Shown one piece after another: positions 39,874 to 50,278 of a stretch of 64,000 bases of DNA. Numbering within the stretch: position 1 is the first letter of the stretch; every line of letters begins with the position of its first letter. Origin of the DNA: HXMU1420-13 sp965228545 (GTDB taxonomy: Bacteria; Bacteroidota; Rhodothermia; Balneolales; Balneolaceae). The notes beneath the pieces are model-generated. The model was not told where the DNA came from. It ran no database searches and saw only the letters and a program-made list of their open reading frames with translations. The DNA is taken from assembly GCA_965228545.1 (NCBI GenBank), contig OZ245822.1, positions 3,534,001 to 3,598,000 on the forward strand, written 5' to 3'. The translations under genes and the position numbers were made by a program.

Positions 39874-42800
39874 TCAATTTTGCCCAAAGCATGAGCATTC
39901 TAAACCTGCTGGTTGTAACGTAATGGCATGCCAATCAAATTCATCGCCAAATCCATCACGTTCCCACCAAAATGGATACCGTTCGTTTGGATGGTTTCCA
40001 ATTTCATTCATCGTTGCAGCATCAAATAAACGCCCATTCACCATCGTAAAGCGCACGGTATTGGTGTTGTTGATGTCTTCCAGCGGATTGCCATCCAAAA
40101 CAATCAAATCCGCAAGTTTTCCAACTTCAAGAGAACCTATGTCATCGTCAAGCCCCAGATAATATGCACCATTTAACGTAGCTGCCCGAAGAGCTTCCAT
40201 GTTCGTCATTCCGCCTTGCGAGAGCATCCAAAGCTCCCAATGCGCACCCAAACCTTGAAGTTGACCGTGCGCTCCAACATTTACTTTTACACCGGCATCA
40301 TTTAACAACTTTGAAGATTCGGCGGTTAAAATATGCCCATGATCATATTCCTCATCCGGAACCATAGTGCGATGCCTAGATCGAGGATCAATAACACTAC
40401 GCGGGGTAAACGTGAGTAATTTTTCGTTTTCCCACACATTGTATTTTTGATAGAAATAATACTCACCGCTCATGCTGCCATAGTTTACAATATGGGTTGG
40501 TGTGTATCCGGTTTCGCTTGCACCCCAAAGCTCACGAACATCTTTATACAATGGCACCACAGGAACGTTATGTTCAACACCGGTGTGGCCATCTAGAATC
40601 ATACTCATGTTGTGGAAGAAAAACGAACCACCTTCGGGAACTACAAGCATTTCGAGTTCTTTAGCTGCTTTCATCACCTGCTGGCGTTGCTCTCGCCTTG
40701 GTTGATTGTAACTCTTAACAGAAAAAGCTCCGAATGCCTTAGTACGTTTTAGCGCAAAATAAGCGTCTTCATAGCTGTTGATTTCTGCCTTAAAATCGCC
40801 ATCAGCTCCATATAGTATAATGCCTGTTGAATAAATGCGTGGCCCTACCATATGGCCGGCTTTTATAGCCTCGGAATGCGAAAACACCATCTCGGTATTT
40901 GATGATGGATCGTGAGCGGTGGTAACGCCATAGGCAAGGTTAGCCATATATTCCCATTGCTGTTGAGGACTTACTCCCAAACGGAAGTTTCCTAGGTGAG
41001 CGTGAACATCTACAATACCGGGCATGATGGTTTTACCACTAGCATCTAATACGGTTGCATCAACGGGTATATTCACGGTTGTGCCCAACGCAGTAATTCG
41101 ATTCCCCTCAACTATAATGGTTCCATTTTCGACCACTTCGTCGCCATTCATGGTGATAATACGAGCATTGGTAAAAGCAATTTTACCATCAGGAACATGT
41201 GTTGGAACATCAAGCCCGATTTCCATTCCTGATTTAGGCGGTTCGGGTAAGCTGTCGGGGGCATTATCTACAAAAGAGAATACCTCGTTCAAATCAACCG
41301 AGAAATACTCATCGCCAAGTGTCCATCGTAATGTTTGGCTATCGCCCGACCAATGCATATGATAACCACCTTCTGAAGCTACCAACTGAACTGGAATAGC
41401 TTTGGTAGAAGGCGACAACGAAATTTCTTTCCCGGCCTGTGTAAGCGGAGCGATATAGACTTTGTATAAATTCGAAAAAGCTATCCATTTATTATCCGGG
41501 CTTGGAACGAATTTATGTGCATAGCTTGATGTAAAGTGTGTTTTCTCATCATTGCCGGTTAAGTCAACACTGTTGTACGATTTTTGGATGGCACCAAATA
41601 AGTAGCCACCTCCTTGATAAAAAATGCGTGAACCATCTGTATTAAATCGCGGAAAGGAACCCCCACTAGTAATCTTAGTTTCATCACCGCCTGAGGTCGG
41701 AATTGTGTAAATGCCGGGGTCAACGGTGTAGGCAAAACCTTGCTGGCCATTTCCACTTTCTCGACGGAAAACGATGGTTTTTCCATCGGGCGAAAATGCC
41801 GGTTCACGATAAATTCCTTTTTGTGTAGTTATTTTTCTTGGTGTATTTAAGCGGCCTCGGCGCCCGGGCTGCAAGTCTTGCACATAAATGGCACCCATCT
41901 CGGTATCGCTCCAACTCACATAAGTTAGGTAACGGCCATCGTTGCTAAACGATGGATCAAATTCAAAGTGAGCGGCATTAGTTAATCTTTGTGGCTTGCC
42001 TTTGGGCATATCTTTCATCCATAAATAGCCGGCAGCATTGAACACTAGTAAGCCTCCGTCTGGGCTTGTAACCGCATTTCTGATAGCACGAACTCTGAAG
42101 TCGTTGGGTGCAACTTCGCGTTTAAAACGAGCTGCTTTTACAATTTCATGTTTCGATTCAACTTCAAAGGGAATGACTACTGCGTTACCGGTAGTTACAT
42201 CAATTTTGTTGATTTTACCATTCGCCCATATAACAATTTCTTTAGAATCAGGCATCCAATTAAATCCGGTGTATACCCCAAAAATAGCCCAAGCTTCTTG
42301 CTGATCTTTGCTTAAATCCTGATATATCGGGCGTTCTAATCCACTGGAAAGCTCGCGAATATATAACACAGATTTTGTTCGAACACGTCGTACAAAAGCC
42401 AGGTGTTTTCCATCAGGTGAGATTTGAGGCCGGGCTGCACCGCCATTTCCTCCGGTTACATAGTCGATTTCACCAGTTTCGCGATCGTACCGACGTATCA
42501 CATAAATCTGACTATTCGGATCTTTATTATACTGAAAGAATCCTCCGGGGTAATTATCCTCGCTGTAGTACACATAGCGCCCGTCCGGGCTCACAGATGG
42601 TTCTCCGATATCCTGCTGAGCATTTTTCTTTTCTACGAGTTGAATTCCAGCCCCACCGGATTTATGATACATCCAGATTTCACCGGCCCCTAACGAACGT
42701 GTAGAACTGAAATGCTTTTTTGCGATAAAATATTCGCCATCAGGCATCCAAGTTGAATTATTAAGAAGTCTGAAAGTCTCTTTCGTAAGCTGAGTAGCAT

Positions 42801-43158
42801 TTTCGCCATTTGCATCCATAACCCAAATATTATCGCCACCTCCGGCATCGCTGGTGAATAAAATTTTAGATCCATCTGGACTAAACCGTGGTTGAACCTC
42901 AAATGCGTGGCCGGTTCGAAGCGGTGTTGCCACTCCACCGGTTGCTGGCATGGAATAAATGTCACCTAACAAATCAAAAACAATGGTTTCCCCATCCGGG
43001 CTTACATCCAAATTTATCCACGTGCCTTCATCGGTAGTGAAAGAAAGTGAGGTTGATTCGCCTAAATCCGGTTCTGAAACATTCCAGGATTCTTGTGCCA
43101 ATATAGAGCTCGATAGCAAGATTAGAGTTAGATAACTATATAGTATTTTAGAATTCAT
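39874..43158 (-). CDS. Secreted PD40 beta-propeller / amidohydrolase fusion protein
   Basis: 1094 residues with a Sec signal peptide (MNSKILYSYLTLILLSSSIL, cleavage after AQ). Residues of about 40-640 are TolB/PD40-type propeller repeats (SPDGSKILFTSDAGG, SPDGKHLAFVRR, SPDGKTIVFRRE and more). From about 660 an amidohydrolase domain starts (IAFTNARIITMNGDEVVENG), with the metal motif GIVDVHAHLGNF (HxH), GVEHNV, GAHGQLQGLGAHWEL and the typical end LEVGKLADLIVLDGNPLEDI. It probably hydrolyses a peptide-like or cyclic amide substrate in the periplasm or outside. The last residues contain a CSC motif. Divergent from the first propeller kinase. Confidence 0.9.
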   Translation of the reverse strand: MNSKILYSYLTLILLSSSILAQESWNVSEPDLGESTSLSFTTDEGTWINLDVSPDGETIVFDLLGDIYSMPATGGVATPLRTGHAFEVQPRFSPDGSKILFTSDAGGGDNIWVMDANGENATQLTKETFRLLNNSTWMPDGEYFIAKKHFSSTRSLGAGEIWMYHKSGGAGIQLVEKKNAQQDIGEPSVSPDGRYVYYSEDNYPGGFFQYNKDPNSQIYVIRRYDRETGEIDYVTGGNGGAARPQISPDGKHLAFVRRVRTKSVLYIRELSSGLERPIYQDLSKDQQEAWAIFGVYTGFNWMPDSKEIVIWANGKINKIDVTTGNAVVIPFEVESKHEIVKAARFKREVAPNDFRVRAIRNAVTSPDGGLLVFNAAGYLWMKDMPKGKPQRLTNAAHFEFDPSFSNDGRYLTYVSWSDTEMGAIYVQDLQPGRRGRLNTPRKITTQKGIYREPAFSPDGKTIVFRRESGNGQQGFAYTVDPGIYTIPTSGGDETKITSGGSFPRFNTDGSRIFYQGGGYLFGAIQKSYNSVDLTGNDEKTHFTSSYAHKFVPSPDNKWIAFSNLYKVYIAPLTQAGKEISLSPSTKAIPVQLVASEGGYHMHWSGDSQTLRWTLGDEYFSVDLNEVFSFVDNAPDSLPEPPKSGMEIGLDVPTHVPDGKIAFTNARIITMNGDEVVENGTIIVEGNRITALGTTVNIPVDATVLDASGKTIMPGIVDVHAHLGNFRLGVSPQQQWEYMANLAYGVTTAHDPSSNTEMVFSHSEAIKAGHMVGPRIYSTGIILYGADGDFKAEINSYEDAYFALKRTKAFGAFSVKSYNQPRREQRQQVMKAAKELEMLVVPEGGSFFFHNMSMILDGHTGVEHNVPVVPLYKDVRELWGASETGYTPTHIVNYGSMSGEYYFYQKYNVWENEKLLTFTPRSVIDPRSRHRTMVPDEEYDHGHILTAESSKLLNDAGVKVNVGAHGQLQGLGAHWELWMLSQGGMTNMEALRAATLNGAYYLGLDDDIGSLEVGKLADLIVLDGNPLEDINNTNTVRFTMVNGRLFDAATMNEIGNHPNERYPFWWERDGFGDEFDWHAITLQPAGLECSCFGQN

Positions 43159-43299
43159 CCGCTTAAGTTAGTTGGGAGTTGACTGATAATACTTATTTGA
43201 GGAGTTAAGAAATAATGGCTACGGTGTTTCTAATAAAAAGGACAAATTGCTAAGCTGATGTGATGGTGCTATTTATAATGCTTTTTTTCTGGGGAAGTG
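43159..43299. promoter_or_regulatory. Divergent gap between amidohydrolase and propeller kinase genes
   Basis: 141 bp, A+T-rich, that must hold two outward promoters. I see no perfect TAnnTTTG element. GGGGAAG (43291-43297) is a good Shine-Dalgarno for the ATG at 43300. Confidence 0.4.
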
Positions 43300-46200
43300 A
43301 TGCTGTTTAAAAAAATGTGGGTATTAAACATATTCTGCATTCTAATTCTACTAACGTCATGGACGAGTGCGCAGCAGTATAACATTCAAAGTTATACCGT
43401 AAATGATGGTTTACCTACGAGCAGTATTTACGATTTATATACTGATGAAAAGGGATTTCTTTGGTTTGCTACCCCATACGGTGTTGTTCGTTTCGATGGC
43501 GAAAACTACGCGACCTTTGATGAAGATGACGGGATTAAAGACGCTTTAATTTATGATTTTCATTTTGAGACCGATGGCGACATTTGGGTAACCAGCGAGG
43601 GTGGAGGCATTGTAAAGTTTGATGGGAAGAAATTTTCATATCTGCCAGAGCTTGCTGCATTAGATACCATGGTTATTAACTACGTGACAAGTATCAGAAA
43701 AGATGAATTATGGATTGCCACAAATAATGCCGGTGTAATCATTTGGGATCAGGTAGAAAACACTTTCAAATATTTAACTGAAGAAGATCAGCTTCCGGAC
43801 AATCAGGTTTGGGATATTTATTTTCAAGATGATAATGAGGTTTGGGTTTCAACAATGTCAGGTATTGCGGTTTATAATCGCGAAACCGGAATAAGTGAAC
43901 TGATTACGGTCGAGGATGGCTTAAGTGGTGAGGCTATCTACGAATTGGTTAGTGATCCATTGGGTAGAAAATGGGTAGCAACCAGTAATGGAGTGTCCAT
44001 CATTCAGCCTGATAAAGGCATTGATACCATTACCGAAGTAGATGGAGTGCCTCTAGATTATGTGTACACCATAGAAACCGACAATGACGGAAACATCTGG
44101 ATAGGCACTGAGCGGAAAGGAATAGTTATTGTTGAGCAAAATGGCGAAAAGACCCACATCACAAAAAAAGATGGACTGAATTCGAATTTTATTTATCGAA
44201 TTGTTAAAGACTCTCAGGGAAATATTTGGATTGCATCAGATGGTAATGGCGTAAGTATTTTCAAAGATCGTAGTTTCAATTTTTTTGATGTTAACTCACC
44301 ATTAAAATCAAATAGTGTATATGCGTTGGAATATGGTAGAAATGGCGAGCTTTGGATATCTACTGATGCGGGAATTACACGATTAAAAGATGGATTATTT
44401 TCGAATTTTTCAATTCCTGAAAGTAAACTCAACTATGATGAGATATGGATAATCGAACAGCTCGCTAATGGTGATTTACTTTTTCTTACCCAAAACTTTG
44501 AATTGTTACAATTCGATGGAAATCAATTTTTTAAGCCCGAGTTCTACGACGATCTGTATCCCTATTATTTAAATGATATTCTGGTAGATGATGACGGCTC
44601 AATTTGGTTTAGTAGCACTGATGTATTACTCCATTATAAAAATGGGGAACTCGAGGTTTATAAATCCGAGGCAGAAGATGTTTGGAAGAATTACTTAAGC
44701 ACATTGTTCAAAGATTCAAGAGGAATTTTATGGATCGGAACCGAGCATGGAGTTGCAACATTCGAGAATGATACATTTAACTATTTTGATGATAAAAATG
44801 GTATAAATGGAAGATCGGTGTATGAAATTACCGAAGACCAATCGGGGAATGTATGGTTTGGCACCAACAGTGGTATTTATTATCTAATGGAAGAAGACAT
44901 ATTGAACACCAATTTTACGTTCAATTCTTTTTTGCAAAACAACCCATCACTTAGCGAAACTATTTTCTTACAGTTCGATGATAATGGTGACCTATGGCAA
45001 GGCACTAATTTTGGAATGAATTATTTCAAGTTTTCAGAGGAAAACAATTTTTCAAACCCATTGCATCTGCAGTATACTTTAACAACTTCCGGTAATGGAT
45101 TAGAGTTTAATGGAGATGCCTCTGCATTAGATGATCAGGGTAACTTATGGTTTGGATCTGCTACGAGAGGATTAGTTAGATACCAATCCGAAAAATCATT
45201 ATTATCGAAGACTTATGTACATCCGCCACGCATCTTTCTGAGAACGATTTTTGCCAACGCTAATCTGGTATACACTCAAACAAGCGACACATTAAACTCC
45301 ACGCAGTTGGAAATTGCTTACGATCAAAATGATCTTACTTTTAATTTTAATGCAGTGGATTACTTAAACAATGACGGAATTTCCATTCGATATTTTTTAG
45401 AGGGATACGATAGTAACTGGAAGCAAGAGTTTGATCTAACTCAAATCAGATACACAAATTTACCACCGGGTACATACAATCTTCAAGTTGCTGCAAAATC
45501 AAAGCTTTCGGATTGGACCGAGCCTCAAGAACTTTCATCAATTACTGTATTAAAACCATTTTATTTTACAGTTCCATTTTTTGTGATTGTAGGCCTTGCA
45601 CTTCTAGGTATGATCAGTGCCTATATAAAAGCAAGAGTAAACCGTATTGAGAAAAAAGAACTCCAACTTCTTGTTGATAAACAGACAGGAGAGCTAAAAG
45701 AAGCATTAGCAGAGAAGGAAGTATTGATTAAAGAAATCCATCACCGAGTAAAAAATAATTTGGCGGTTATATCAGGATTGCTCGAATTACAAGGTTTTAA
45801 AATGCCGGCTGGTGATGCAAAAATGGCCATTCAAGAGAGTAAGATGCGGGTTATAGCCATGTCAAAAATACACGAGAACTTGTATCAAAACCATGATTTA
45901 GCCAATGTAGATTTCCGAAAATTTATTCAGGATTTAGTAAAGAGTATACAGCAAACGATGGATTTAGCTGAAAAAGATATAGAAGTTATCTCATACATCG
46001 ATGAAGTACAGTTTGATGTAAATATTGGTGTGCCATTAGGGCTAATCACGAATGAATTAATCAGCAATGCCTATAAGCACGCATTTATTGGAAGGAAACA
46101 AGGCAGCATTAACATCACCTTCAAAGAATATCAAGATGTCTATAAGCTGATTGTTGCAGATGACGGACTAGGTACCGATGCTAACATTTTAAACAGCAGT

Positions 46201-46323
46201 TTGAAATCGTTAGGCATTAGTTTAATTAAATCTTTGTGTGTGCAAATTGGTGGCTATATCGAATATGAGTATAACGACGGAGCAAAGTTTTGCCTTACAC
46301 TGCCTAAGAAGGAAATCGATTAA
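43300..46323 (+). CDS. Two-component propeller sensor histidine kinase (paralog 1)
   Basis: 1007 residues from the ATG at 43300 (an in-frame GTG directly before it is less likely, because GGGGAAG sits at proper spacing for the ATG). Order: signal peptide (to SAQQ), about 14 Reg_prop blades (repeats like DEKGFLWFATPYGVVRFDG and DNDGNIWIGTERKG), a Y_Y_Y domain (about 690-755, FLEGYDSNWKQE), one membrane helix (about 762-785), coiled coil, HisKA_2 with EIHHRVKNNLAVISG (H815), and an ATPase domain with NELISNAYKHAF (N918) and ADDGLG. Built like the periplasmic glycan sensors of Bacteroidota but with no receiver or AraC domain. Next gene is a full-length paralog. Confidence 0.93.
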   Translation: MLFKKMWVLNIFCILILLTSWTSAQQYNIQSYTVNDGLPTSSIYDLYTDEKGFLWFATPYGVVRFDGENYATFDEDDGIKDALIYDFHFETDGDIWVTSEGGGIVKFDGKKFSYLPELAALDTMVINYVTSIRKDELWIATNNAGVIIWDQVENTFKYLTEEDQLPDNQVWDIYFQDDNEVWVSTMSGIAVYNRETGISELITVEDGLSGEAIYELVSDPLGRKWVATSNGVSIIQPDKGIDTITEVDGVPLDYVYTIETDNDGNIWIGTERKGIVIVEQNGEKTHITKKDGLNSNFIYRIVKDSQGNIWIASDGNGVSIFKDRSFNFFDVNSPLKSNSVYALEYGRNGELWISTDAGITRLKDGLFSNFSIPESKLNYDEIWIIEQLANGDLLFLTQNFELLQFDGNQFFKPEFYDDLYPYYLNDILVDDDGSIWFSSTDVLLHYKNGELEVYKSEAEDVWKNYLSTLFKDSRGILWIGTEHGVATFENDTFNYFDDKNGINGRSVYEITEDQSGNVWFGTNSGIYYLMEEDILNTNFTFNSFLQNNPSLSETIFLQFDDNGDLWQGTNFGMNYFKFSEENNFSNPLHLQYTLTTSGNGLEFNGDASALDDQGNLWFGSATRGLVRYQSEKSLLSKTYVHPPRIFLRTIFANANLVYTQTSDTLNSTQLEIAYDQNDLTFNFNAVDYLNNDGISIRYFLEGYDSNWKQEFDLTQIRYTNLPPGTYNLQVAAKSKLSDWTEPQELSSITVLKPFYFTVPFFVIVGLALLGMISAYIKARVNRIEKKELQLLVDKQTGELKEALAEKEVLIKEIHHRVKNNLAVISGLLELQGFKMPAGDAKMAIQESKMRVIAMSKIHENLYQNHDLANVDFRKFIQDLVKSIQQTMDLAEKDIEVISYIDEVQFDVNIGVPLGLITNELISNAYKHAFIGRKQGSINITFKEYQDVYKLIVADDGLGTDANILNSSLKSLGISLIKSLCVQIGGYIEYEYNDGAKFCLTLPKKEID

Positions 46324-46509
46324 CCATAAAAGTTCCGTTAAGGCACTGCACGCGAAAAATTGGACGACACTAATTTTTTTTAAGATCAAAAAATCATTCT
46401 ATTTACAAGAAAGAATAGAAGGTCGATAATTTAGCAATGCAAATTGAATGTGTATTTCGGTTTCTTTTTAATAGCTTGGTATCCGATTTAATAGAATGGT
46501 TGTTCGTTT

Positions 46510-49500
46510 ATGAAAAAGAAAGGGCTACTCCTACTTTTTATGATGGTTTCAGGTGTTTGCATTATTCCAAGCAAGCATATTTTTGCCCAGAAATTCAACA
46601 TTCAACAGTATACAGCTAACACTGGTCTACCGTCTAATAATGTGTTTGATGTTGAGTTTGACAAGATGGGAAATATGTGGTTTGCCACCTCAGATGGAAT
46701 TGTAAAATATGACGGGGCAGTATATACTTCATATAATCAGGAAAATGGGCTAAAAGACCCGGTGCTATTCGACATATTTATTGATGACGCTGGTACGTTA
46801 TGGGCAAGTACCGATCAAGGTGGTGTTGCCAGATACGATAAGGGCTCTTTTGTTTATCCACCGGAGCTTAGTTGGTTAGATTCAACCATTGTTCATTATA
46901 TCGGGCAAGATCAACGTGGCAAACTGTGGCTGTCGTTAGATAACGCCGGATTTGTAATCTTAAACCAGGATCTTTCTACGGTGCAGCGTTTTACTACCGA
47001 GCAGGGACTTCCATCAAATCTGATGTTCCATTTCAATTTTCAACTCCAAGATCGGGTATTTATTTCTACCTATGCTGGTGTTGCAGTTTATAACTACGAA
47101 GAGAATAAAATCGTAGATGTATGGAATCTTGAGGATGGTTTAATAGGTGAAAAAACGTATGAAGTACTTATTGATAAAAATGACAACGCATGGGTAGGAA
47201 CCGATCAGGGATTATCAGTAATTCAATCAAATGGAGATATTAGGAATAGAGAACGAATTGCGAATTCCAAACTTGGCTATGTGTTTGCGCTCGACCAAAC
47301 CGAAGATGGTAAGATTTGGATTGGAACTAATCATAATGGGTTGTTTTGGGTTGAAGATAAAGAGGAAACTCACATTACGGTAAAGAATGGAATCAGCTCA
47401 AATAATATTTTCAATCTGGCTAAAAGTCCAAGTGGGGAAGTTTGGATTTTAACAGATGGTAATGGGGTAAACGTGTTTATCGATGATGATTTTCGAATTT
47501 ACGACGAATCCAGTGAACTTGATGCATACAGTTCAACTACTGTACTTCAAGCCAAAAATGGTATCATCTGGATAACCACCGAGAATGGAATTAGCTCGAT
47601 GAGTAATAATGAAATTAACAATTACCCATTAACCCTCGAAAAATACGATAATGAATTGATACTCCGATCTGCGGAACTGCCTAATGGTAATATTCTAATG
47701 ATTACCAATAACTACTCTTTGATTGAATTTGACGGAGATCGCTTTTTCGAATCGCAGTATGCAGCATTGTTTGAAGATGAACTGATTAGTGAAATAGAGG
47801 TTACCGATCAAACGGTTTGGTTTATGGCACTGCGAAGGGTAATTGCAGATATAAATGGTGAAATCACATATTTCATACCGGAAAATGTGAATCAATGGCA
47901 GAACGAGTTTAATATGATTTTCAAGGATAGCAGGGGTTTGTATTGGATAGGTACTCAAGGAGGGTTGGTGCATTTTAAAGAGGGTGAATTTACCTATTAC
48001 ACTATTGATGATGGCTTGAGAAATAACCGTATTTCAAAAATTAAAGAAGATGAAAATGGAAATTTATGGATCGTTCATGATGTAGGAATAGATATTATTA
48101 GGGGTATAAATGAAGACGGAAGCTTCGAAGAAATTTCCCCATTTGATACGGAAGAATTGTATATCGATGAAACGAATTTTTTACAATTTGATGCAAGCGG
48201 GAATTTGTGGCAGGGTACTAATGCCGGATTGAATTATTATAATCTGGAAGAGTTTGAGGATTCCGGCCGATATCAGCATATCCATATTCCTCTTCAAAAT
48301 TACGGCTATGGTACAGAATTTAGCGTTTATGGAAGTTTGTTAAGCATAGACTCAACACTCTACTTTGGTACACATAATAGTGGGTTAATTACATACAAAT
48401 TTCGAAACGGCGAACATCAGCTAATACCAGATGAAGCCCCTGAAGTATTCATTCGCTCCATTACAGCAGGATCAGATGTGGTATATAAACAGGAGAATGC
48501 TGAGCAAGATGTTGACCTCATTAAAGTTGATAACAACCAGAATAATATCACGATTAAGTTAAGTGCAATTAGCGAAAAGTACCCAAGAAGAATATTCTAT
48601 CGTTATCGGTTAGAAGGATTACAGAATGAATGGGTGATAGCAGAAAATATCTCGCAAATTCGGTACGAAAGTTTGCCCTCCGGAACCTTTAACTTAATCT
48701 TGCAAACAAAAGCTCCCAATTCAGATTGGTCGGAAGTGCAGCAGGGAATCCGTATTGTGGTTGAGAAACCCTTTTATCTGCAATTATGGTTTTTGGGGCT
48801 GATAATTCTTGCCCTTGGTTTTCTGATCTATGCCATCGACAAAGGCAGAGTTTCATTAATAGAAAAGAATTTATTAGAAAGCATTGTTTTTGAACAAACC
48901 AAAGACATCAAAAAAGCCCTCGACGAAAAAGAAGTACTCATCAAAGAAATTCATCATCGTGTAAAAAATAATCTGGCTGTAATTTCAGGATTATTAGATT
49001 TACAAAGCCGCCAAATTGAAGAGGGTCCTGCCACCGAAGCCTTACAAAACTCGATGACACGAGTGCTGGCGATGGCTAAAATCCATGAGCAGCTGTACCA
49101 AAATGAAGATTTAGCAAATGTAAATTTTAAAAGCTTCATAACCAATCTTGTTCGCTCTTTAGATAACACGATAAGTGATGCAGATCATCCTATACTCATA
49201 AACGAACAAGTAGCAGATATTTTTGTCGACGTTAACATTGGAGTGCCACTTGGATTAATGATCAATGAAATTCTCAGTAACAGCTTCAAGCATGCTTTCC
49301 AAGATCATGACGCAACAAAATTAGCTACAATTAACATCGATTTTTCAAAACTTGACGAGCATTATTACTTCATGCGGATTGGAGACAATGGAATTGGTTC
49401 TGAAGAAAACCTGCTTGAAATTGAACATCAATCTCTTGGCATGACCCTCATAAAATCGTGGGCAATGCAATTGGATGTGGAATTAATGTACGACGGCTCT

Positions 49501-49536
49501 GATGGGGCAGTGTTCGAAGCTAAGATCCCTGTTTAA
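46510..49536 (+). CDS. Two-component propeller sensor histidine kinase (paralog 2)
   Basis: 1008 residues with the same architecture as its upstream neighbour: signal peptide (ending IFAQ), Reg_prop blades (for example DKMGNMWFATSDGIVKYDG, DKNDNAWVGTDQG), Y_Y_Y (YRLEGLQNEWVIAENI), one membrane helix, then KEVLIKEIHHRVKNNLAVIS (H816), NEILSNSFKHAF (N919) and GDNGIG. The kinase core is nearly identical to paralog 1 while the sensor blades differ, which points to tandem duplication with divergent ligands. The gap of 186 nt suggests separate transcription. Its 3' end overlaps the convergent crotonase gene by 17 nt. Confidence 0.93.
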   Translation: MKKKGLLLLFMMVSGVCIIPSKHIFAQKFNIQQYTANTGLPSNNVFDVEFDKMGNMWFATSDGIVKYDGAVYTSYNQENGLKDPVLFDIFIDDAGTLWASTDQGGVARYDKGSFVYPPELSWLDSTIVHYIGQDQRGKLWLSLDNAGFVILNQDLSTVQRFTTEQGLPSNLMFHFNFQLQDRVFISTYAGVAVYNYEENKIVDVWNLEDGLIGEKTYEVLIDKNDNAWVGTDQGLSVIQSNGDIRNRERIANSKLGYVFALDQTEDGKIWIGTNHNGLFWVEDKEETHITVKNGISSNNIFNLAKSPSGEVWILTDGNGVNVFIDDDFRIYDESSELDAYSSTTVLQAKNGIIWITTENGISSMSNNEINNYPLTLEKYDNELILRSAELPNGNILMITNNYSLIEFDGDRFFESQYAALFEDELISEIEVTDQTVWFMALRRVIADINGEITYFIPENVNQWQNEFNMIFKDSRGLYWIGTQGGLVHFKEGEFTYYTIDDGLRNNRISKIKEDENGNLWIVHDVGIDIIRGINEDGSFEEISPFDTEELYIDETNFLQFDASGNLWQGTNAGLNYYNLEEFEDSGRYQHIHIPLQNYGYGTEFSVYGSLLSIDSTLYFGTHNSGLITYKFRNGEHQLIPDEAPEVFIRSITAGSDVVYKQENAEQDVDLIKVDNNQNNITIKLSAISEKYPRRIFYRYRLEGLQNEWVIAENISQIRYESLPSGTFNLILQTKAPNSDWSEVQQGIRIVVEKPFYLQLWFLGLIILALGFLIYAIDKGRVSLIEKNLLESIVFEQTKDIKKALDEKEVLIKEIHHRVKNNLAVISGLLDLQSRQIEEGPATEALQNSMTRVLAMAKIHEQLYQNEDLANVNFKSFITNLVRSLDNTISDADHPILINEQVADIFVDVNIGVPLGLMINEILSNSFKHAFQDHDATKLATINIDFSKLDEHYYFMRIGDNGIGSEENLLEIEHQSLGMTLIKSWAMQLDVELMYDGSDGAVFEAKIPV

Positions 49537-50278
49537 ATCGGGCGAGGATAGACTGAGTAACCTCACTCTGCGATAGCGTGCCACTTAATTTAGCACGATC
49601 TTCAAAAGTTGATTCAATATCTTCAAATCCCTCCCAAAGTATTGATTTGATCGCTTTCATAGCCGCTAAACTATAACCGGCTAATTGTTCGGTGAGTGAA
49701 TGCACTTCATGATCCAATTTCTCACTATTTTGAACCACTGCATTATACATTCCTTTTTGCTCGGCCCAATCACTGCTTTTCCAATTGGTTGAGTCGATAG
49801 TGAGTGTTGAAAAAGCGGAGATTCCAATTTTTCGAATTACAGCCGGCGCAATAACAAATGGACCAAATCCTATAGAAAGTTCACTTAATTTGATGGATGC
49901 AGCTTCAGTTGCAATGGCATAATCACAAGCCGCAATAATTCCAACCCCACCGCCAACGGCTTTACCCTGCACACGAGCTATTACAAATTTAGGGCAGTTT
50001 TTAATGGCTAAGATCAAATGCCCAAATCCTTTAAAAAAAGTGTTCGCTGTTTCCTCAGAGTCAATTGCTAATAACTCATCAAAAGAAGCTCCGGCACAAA
50101 AAGCGCCATCACCTTTGCTATGTAACATAATCACTTTAACCTCAGCATCATTTCCAAGCCGGGTTATCGACTCAGCCAATTTACTTAGTAATGCAGAGGG
50201 CAGGGAATTCCCTTTAGGATGATAAAATTCCAGCGTTGCAATACTGTTTGTAACAGAAAGGGATAATTCACCGGTCAT
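49520..50278 (-). CDS. Enoyl-CoA hydratase/isomerase (crotonase) family protein
   Basis: 252 residues from the ATG at 50278; the frame is open 52 codons further up, but that part overlaps another gene and has no crotonase character. The oxyanion-hole motifs AFCAGASFDEL (59-69) and KAVGGGVGIIAACDY (106-120) are present. Of the two catalytic glutamates of enoyl-CoA hydratase, the first is Gly here (GGGVG) while the second, in KLSELSIG (E133), is kept. It could be a hydratase such as methylglutaconyl-CoA hydratase or another crotonase. The start overlaps the 3' end of the small secreted protein gene by 11 nt. Confidence 0.88.
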   Translation of the reverse strand: MTGELSLSVTNSIATLEFYHPKGNSLPSALLSKLAESITRLGNDAEVKVIMLHSKGDGAFCAGASFDELLAIDSEETANTFFKGFGHLILAIKNCPKFVIARVQGKAVGGGVGIIAACDYAIATEAASIKLSELSIGFGPFVIAPAVIRKIGISAFSTLTIDSTNWKSSDWAEQKGMYNAVVQNSEKLDHEVHSLTEQLAGYSLAAMKAIKSILWEGFEDIESTFEDRAKLSGTLSQSEVTQSILARFKQGS

